Assembly (NCBI GenBank): GCA_025618425.1
Contig: CM046847.1
Location: 16,451,766 to 16,515,765, forward strand
Length of the DNA stretch: 64,000 nt
Source: Heliocidaris tuberculata
Lineage: Eukaryota; Echinodermata; Echinoidea; Camarodonta; Echinometridae
Direction: 5' to 3'
In this document: positions 60,000 to 64,000 of the stretch, in pieces
Numbering within the stretch: the first letter of the stretch is position 1
How the letters are laid out: every line of letters starts with the position of its first letter
Made by a program: the position numbers and the translations under genes
The notes under the pieces: model-generated
What the model was told of the DNA's origin: nothing
Database searches by the model: none
What the model saw: only the letters and a program-made list of their open reading frames with translations

Positions 60000-60910
60000 A
60001 TAGATTAAAGAACATGACCGAAAAATATTATAGCTCATGCACACTAGAGAGGGTAAACAAAAATAGAGAATGCCTGAGAGGGAAAAGATGCCAAGGCCAC
60101 TGGGAGTCATCTTTATCACACAATAAAAACTGACTTCGACCCCTGGCACGAGAGCAGAGAACAACTTGTAAGAGGAGTATCAGAAAAAAGGATGTCACTG
60201 TTGTCACGATCCTCAGTTCAATGTCCAATAGTCTCACTGAGCAAACGTAAATGGGGGGAAAGTCCAAGAAGATGGATTATATTTAGAGTGGAAATTATTT
60301 GGCATGGACTGAAGTTGATGGTCCTCAGCCCTTTTCTATTTATGAAACAATATTACAGTTGATTTGTAAACTACTAGTACAAGTTTAGGTAAAGAAAAAG
60401 AGTTGTCACGATTTTCTGTTCAATGTCCAATAGTTCAGATAGGTAAATATTTGAATTATATTGACAGGGAACTATCAGAATTACTGAATGGCTGGAAAAG
60501 ACCTCTCCCCTCTTTGTTTCTGTTTATGACACAATATTACCTTCTATTTTTAAGTGCCTTTAGCAATTCAAGTAAATAAAATGGTAGTCACGAATTCCTG
60601 CTCAGTGTTCAAAGGCTCAGATGAGCAAATATTGTACAGATGTGAAGGAGAAAACGAGTGAAATCCCGAATGCTTTAATTATTTAAAATAGTTGCTGTCT
60701 ACGACACTAAATTATTTATTCATTCGTAAAAAATACCTATTTGTAACAGTCTGAGCAAAGAAAATGGATAACATATGATTAATATATGATGCTCAATAGT
60801 TCTGATGAGTATGTCTTGAAATAGAGGGTTGAAATTATATGGATATTGCCTCCCCCTCTCTTTCTCCTTTCTGTTTTTGACAACTTTGATCAATGTCAAA
60901 CAATGATGCA
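60000..60910 (+). repeat. Ancient degenerate tandem repeat, about 185-bp unit, 4-5 copies
   Basis: Recurring anchors are TCAGTTCAATGTCCAATAGT (60211), TGTTCAATGTCCAATAGTTC (60418), CTCAGTGTTCAAAGGCTCAG (60601) and GATGCTCAATAGTTCTGATG (60789), each preceded by GTCACGA or a decayed form and followed by GATGAGCAAATA-like sequence. A TTTATGACACAATATTAC-like block recurs between them. Confidence 0.7.
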
Positions 60911-62314
60911 TAGTCATCATATAGATATATCCACATGCGGGGTCCTATCAATTTCCAAGATTAATTAATTGCAAATTAACACTTTAAAATCTTCAAGGCC
61001 AGCACATGATATCTATTAAAACTAAATAAATTATTATATTTCATTAATTTCTTTGAATGTTGAAGTGTAATTAAATAATGACTAAAAGCTGAAACAATTC
61101 AATATTTGAATATATGAAACATTTCCCCAACATTCTGTCTTATCCATGTAAGACAGGAAGGGTTATCAATATCTTTTGTAATAAACTTAGTCCTTCATTC
61201 AATCACACTTTGAAGTTTTAAATCACCAAAAAGCATTAAACAGGTATTAAACCTTTCCTCTTACTTTTCAATTATTTAAAAGGAATCATAAGGCTATTTC
61301 AGGGCATAAAATTTCAACATCATAACACAAATTATCAATCCAATTTTCTCTATTTTTCTTTATTAATCATTATCATCATCGAACATGCATGTAAACTCCT
61401 GTTTGAAGCAAACTATGACTTTAAAAAAATCAAAATAGATTTCTGTATCTTAATTGCGAGAAATGTTCTGTTGTAACATAAAATTATACCCAAATAGTCT
61501 GAATGTCAGACCCAAATAATAGCTGAACCATATCCATGTCTATCACATCAAGGTGCAGCCTCATATTGTCGGCACCCCTTTGATCCAGAGTATGGGGTTT
61601 ATCCCATTAAAATTTCTTTTCAAGTAATCCATCGCCAAGCTATGCATTCAGTTAGATTTTTTTAAAATGTTGATAGTCATGTCTGACATCATTGATTTGA
61701 AATCATACAAATTATTCATCTTTTGTTGATATACCTTGATAATAGTCTTTCACTAAATAGGAGGGGCATACAAGACATACAAAGTTGATTGAATGACCTA
61801 TGCTGTCTACATGTGGGTGAGAATTTTGAATAATGTACCAATCAGTCAAAGGAGACTCAAAAAACAAATTTTTAGAAGAGTAAAAATGGCATGTTTATTG
61901 TTGAAGAATACAAATTTAAGCATTTTTTACAAAAACCCGATTATACCGTGATATTTCCCATGGAACAGGTTTTTATTAACCATTCAAGTTAACCACCTCA
62001 GAAATGTGAATGTCCGTGATTAATATAAGCACCCTATACTTGGTATAAACGAAAGTGTAAGATTTTCTCGTAAATGTTTATTAAATTATTAGCACAAATA
62101 GTGTTTGAAATTGAATTTTCAAATGCGGACAGTTCTTATCCAGTCTATTGACCACATTTGGTTCGCTAGTGATATCAATATCATGTACTTTTCTGATATT
62201 TTCAAAATTTTGCACCTGCAGTCGTAATGTTTTTTTATTTTTCTCACATGAAAAAGAAAAACGTTATATTTTTACTTATGTAACTGAAATTAGTAGTACA
62301 GATTATGCACTTAA

Positions 62315-62855
62315 AGGGATAGTCCACCCTGATTACATGTTGGTTTTAAAAGACGCAGAAAAATTAAAGAAGTAGATCAGTGAAGGTTTGAGCAAAATTC
62401 GATAAGAAATAAGAAAGTTATGAATTTTTGAAGTTGTAATCAATCAGACACAAATTGGCAACTCCGTGACATATCGTGCAAGCTCCTCTCCCATTTGCCC
62501 CGTATCCCAAAAATTATTAATTTCCATTTTCTCTACAGGAAATATTCAGTCATACATGCACCTTAGATATAATCATTGCTCATATGTTTTTACACAAAAC
62601 CTGTGTGAAAAAAATCTATTCCTTCATCAAAAACTAAGAAAATGAAAATTTATGAAATTTTCTGTAAGTGACCAAACGGGAGAGGAGCTCGCAAGATACG
62701 TCACGGAGTTGCCAATTTGTGTCTAATTGATTACAACTTCAAAAATTCATAACTTTCTTATTTCTTATCGGATTTTGCTCAAACCTTCACTGATCTACTT
62801 CTTTAAATTTTCTGCGTCTTTTAAAATCAACTTGTAATCAGGATGGATTATCCCT
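62315..62855. mobile_element. Foldback MITE with AGGGATAGTCCA termini and TTAA target site
   Basis: TTAA|AGGGATAGTCCACCCTGA at the left and ATGGATTATCCCT|TTAA at the right. Arms of more than 150 bp are inverted copies (AACTTTCTTATTTCTTATCG in the right arm; the reverse complement in the left). Confidence 0.87.
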
Positions 62856-63504
62856 TTAAAGAAAAAACATTTTACTTCATCCCCTCTGATATATGTGAGC
62901 TCTTACAGGTATTCAAACCTAACATACTTTTCATCACGGAAGTTCTCATATCCCTCACGGATGTTCTAAATGAGTATTATGGCCATTTTCTTTGAAGATA
63001 ACACAACAATTTTTATTTGGTATTCAACATAATTGGTTAAAATTTTGACAACACATTACAGAACAGGAACACTAAAATGCATCAGATCACAAACTCGAAA
63101 CATGACTTACATCTTCTACTTGTCAGAAATATCATACATCTCCCAACTTTCGGAAACAGAACAAAATTCAGTGAGCTAATTTCACTTAAAACATTTCAGA
63201 GCAATCACAAATATTCCTGATGACATGAAATATATAAGTATTTTCAGCGTTTAGTGAATTCGGTCAAATATCTTTCCCGTTTCGGCAGATATTGTTAATC
63301 TCACGGACATTTGCAAGATATTCATGGAAGTTCGTAATATAACATGAATATAATCATGGCGTTAATAAGGTAACTCCATGTAATGAGATCAAGAAATCTC
63401 TCACTGAACGTTCATACAAGTTATCATTAGCTCAATATAACTATTAATTAGAGTCAACTAGAGCTATCATGAAAGTAAGACCACTGCATCTGACCGGTCA
63501 CATG

Positions 63505-64000
63505 TCATTTTTCCGAAGGTCCGTTTTTCCGAAGGTTCGTTTTTCCGAAGGTTCGTATTTCCGAAAATTCGTTTTTCCGAAAATGAAATAGGATTCATAA
63601 TTCTGAAGGTTCATATTTCCGAAAATGAAATGAGGTTCATACATGTAAATCCGAAAATGAAATAATGTTCGTATTTCCGAAAATGAAAAAGGGTTCATAA
63701 TTCCGAAGGTTCATATTTCCGAAAATGAAAAAGGGTTGATAATTCCGAAGGTTCGTATTTCCGAAAATGAAATGAGGTTCATAATTCCAAAAATGAAATA
63801 ATGTTCGTATTTCCGAAAATGAAAAAGGGTTCATAATTCCGAAGGTCCATATTTCTGAAAATGAAAAAGGGTTCATAATTCGGAAAATGAAATAGGGTTC
63901 GTATTTCCGAAAATGAAATAGGGTTTGTATTTCCGAAAATGAAAAAGGGTTCATAATTCCGAAAAATCAATAGAGCCCTACTCAACTTTTTGGAATTACG
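63505..64000 (+). repeat. TTCCGAA minisatellite, second copy, cut by the window edge
   Basis: About 20 degenerate units of the type AATTCCGAAGGTTCGTATTT and AAATGAAAAAGGGTTCAT. The last bases (GGAATTACG) start the inverted arm, so the mirror half should follow beyond 64000. Reading frames here give repetitive FSFSEI peptides and are not genes. Confidence 0.9.

Larger units (their letters stand above)
51590..64000 (-). other. Repeat-rich interval expected to hold the first exon(s) of the peroxidase-related gene
   Basis: The acceptor at 51590 requires an upstream exon ending in phase 0. Candidates with donors (for example 57430, 58850, 63110) were read and gave no N-terminal AhpD-like peptide. 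Stretches 51600-52030, 53870-55130, 55350-55780, 57000-57950, 58600-59220 and 60910-62310 show nothing recognisable. Confidence 0.4.

Noticed and set aside
63498..63985. Repetitive NPFSFSEIRTLFHF-type peptides resembling a repeat protein
   Set aside because: They come from the TTCCGAA minisatellite, are open in several frames and have no start context or partner exons.

Overview
This window is animal nuclear DNA: AT-rich, intron-containing, and packed with non-autonomous transposons, microsatellites and long homopolymer tracts. The very frequent TACATGTA words, the pearl-like tandem-repeat elements and the Penelope-like, PIF/Harbinger, hAT and TTAA-target elements fit a marine deuterostome, most likely an echinoderm such as a sea urchin. 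That assignment is inference from composition and element content; no species marker was recognised.

Only three host genes can be supported. (1) On the minus strand, the first two coding exons of a probable TRPV-family (nanchung/OSM-9-like) ion channel lie at 34013-33816 and 1349-1196. They join in phase across an intron of about 32.5 kb; the rest of the gene lies beyond the left edge. (2) On the plus strand, a complete seven-exon gene at 36796-43311 encodes a 333-residue protein related to C10orf82/SPMIP5 and the CIMIP2/FAM166 family of ciliary and sperm-tail microtubule inner proteins. (3) On the minus strand, two exons at 51589-50652 encode the core of an AhpD-like (carboxymuconolactone decarboxylase family) peroxidase-related enzyme; its first and last exons were not found. 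The TRPV-like and C10orf82-like genes are head to head about 2.8 kb apart, with a (GAA)n tract of about 270 bp and a GC-rich stretch between them. Both families act in cilia or flagella in other animals, so a shared regulatory region is plausible but not shown.

Layout: 1-33815 is essentially the giant TRPV intron. It holds a cassette of hAT elements (4508-5641, 9624-10015, 18630-21117, 26175-27006), a degenerate PIF/Harbinger element (12784-15690), a broken Penelope-like retroelement (22600-24345), TTAA-flanked MITEs and palindromic repeats. 34-44 kb carries the divergent gene pair. 43.3-50.6 kb is 3' flank with nested TTAA MITEs. 52-64 kb is repeat-rich: hAT, a palindromic TA-flanked element, degenerate tandem repeats and an inverted TTCCGAA minisatellite that runs off the right end.

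I found no convincing new enzymatic or defence system. The most notable observations are structural: nested insertions with readable target-site duplications, internal tandem-repeat expansion in hAT elements, two pearl-like elements with nucleosome-sized cores (one tiled with nuclear-receptor DR1 motifs), and a 10-bp-phased subterminal array in the Harbinger element.
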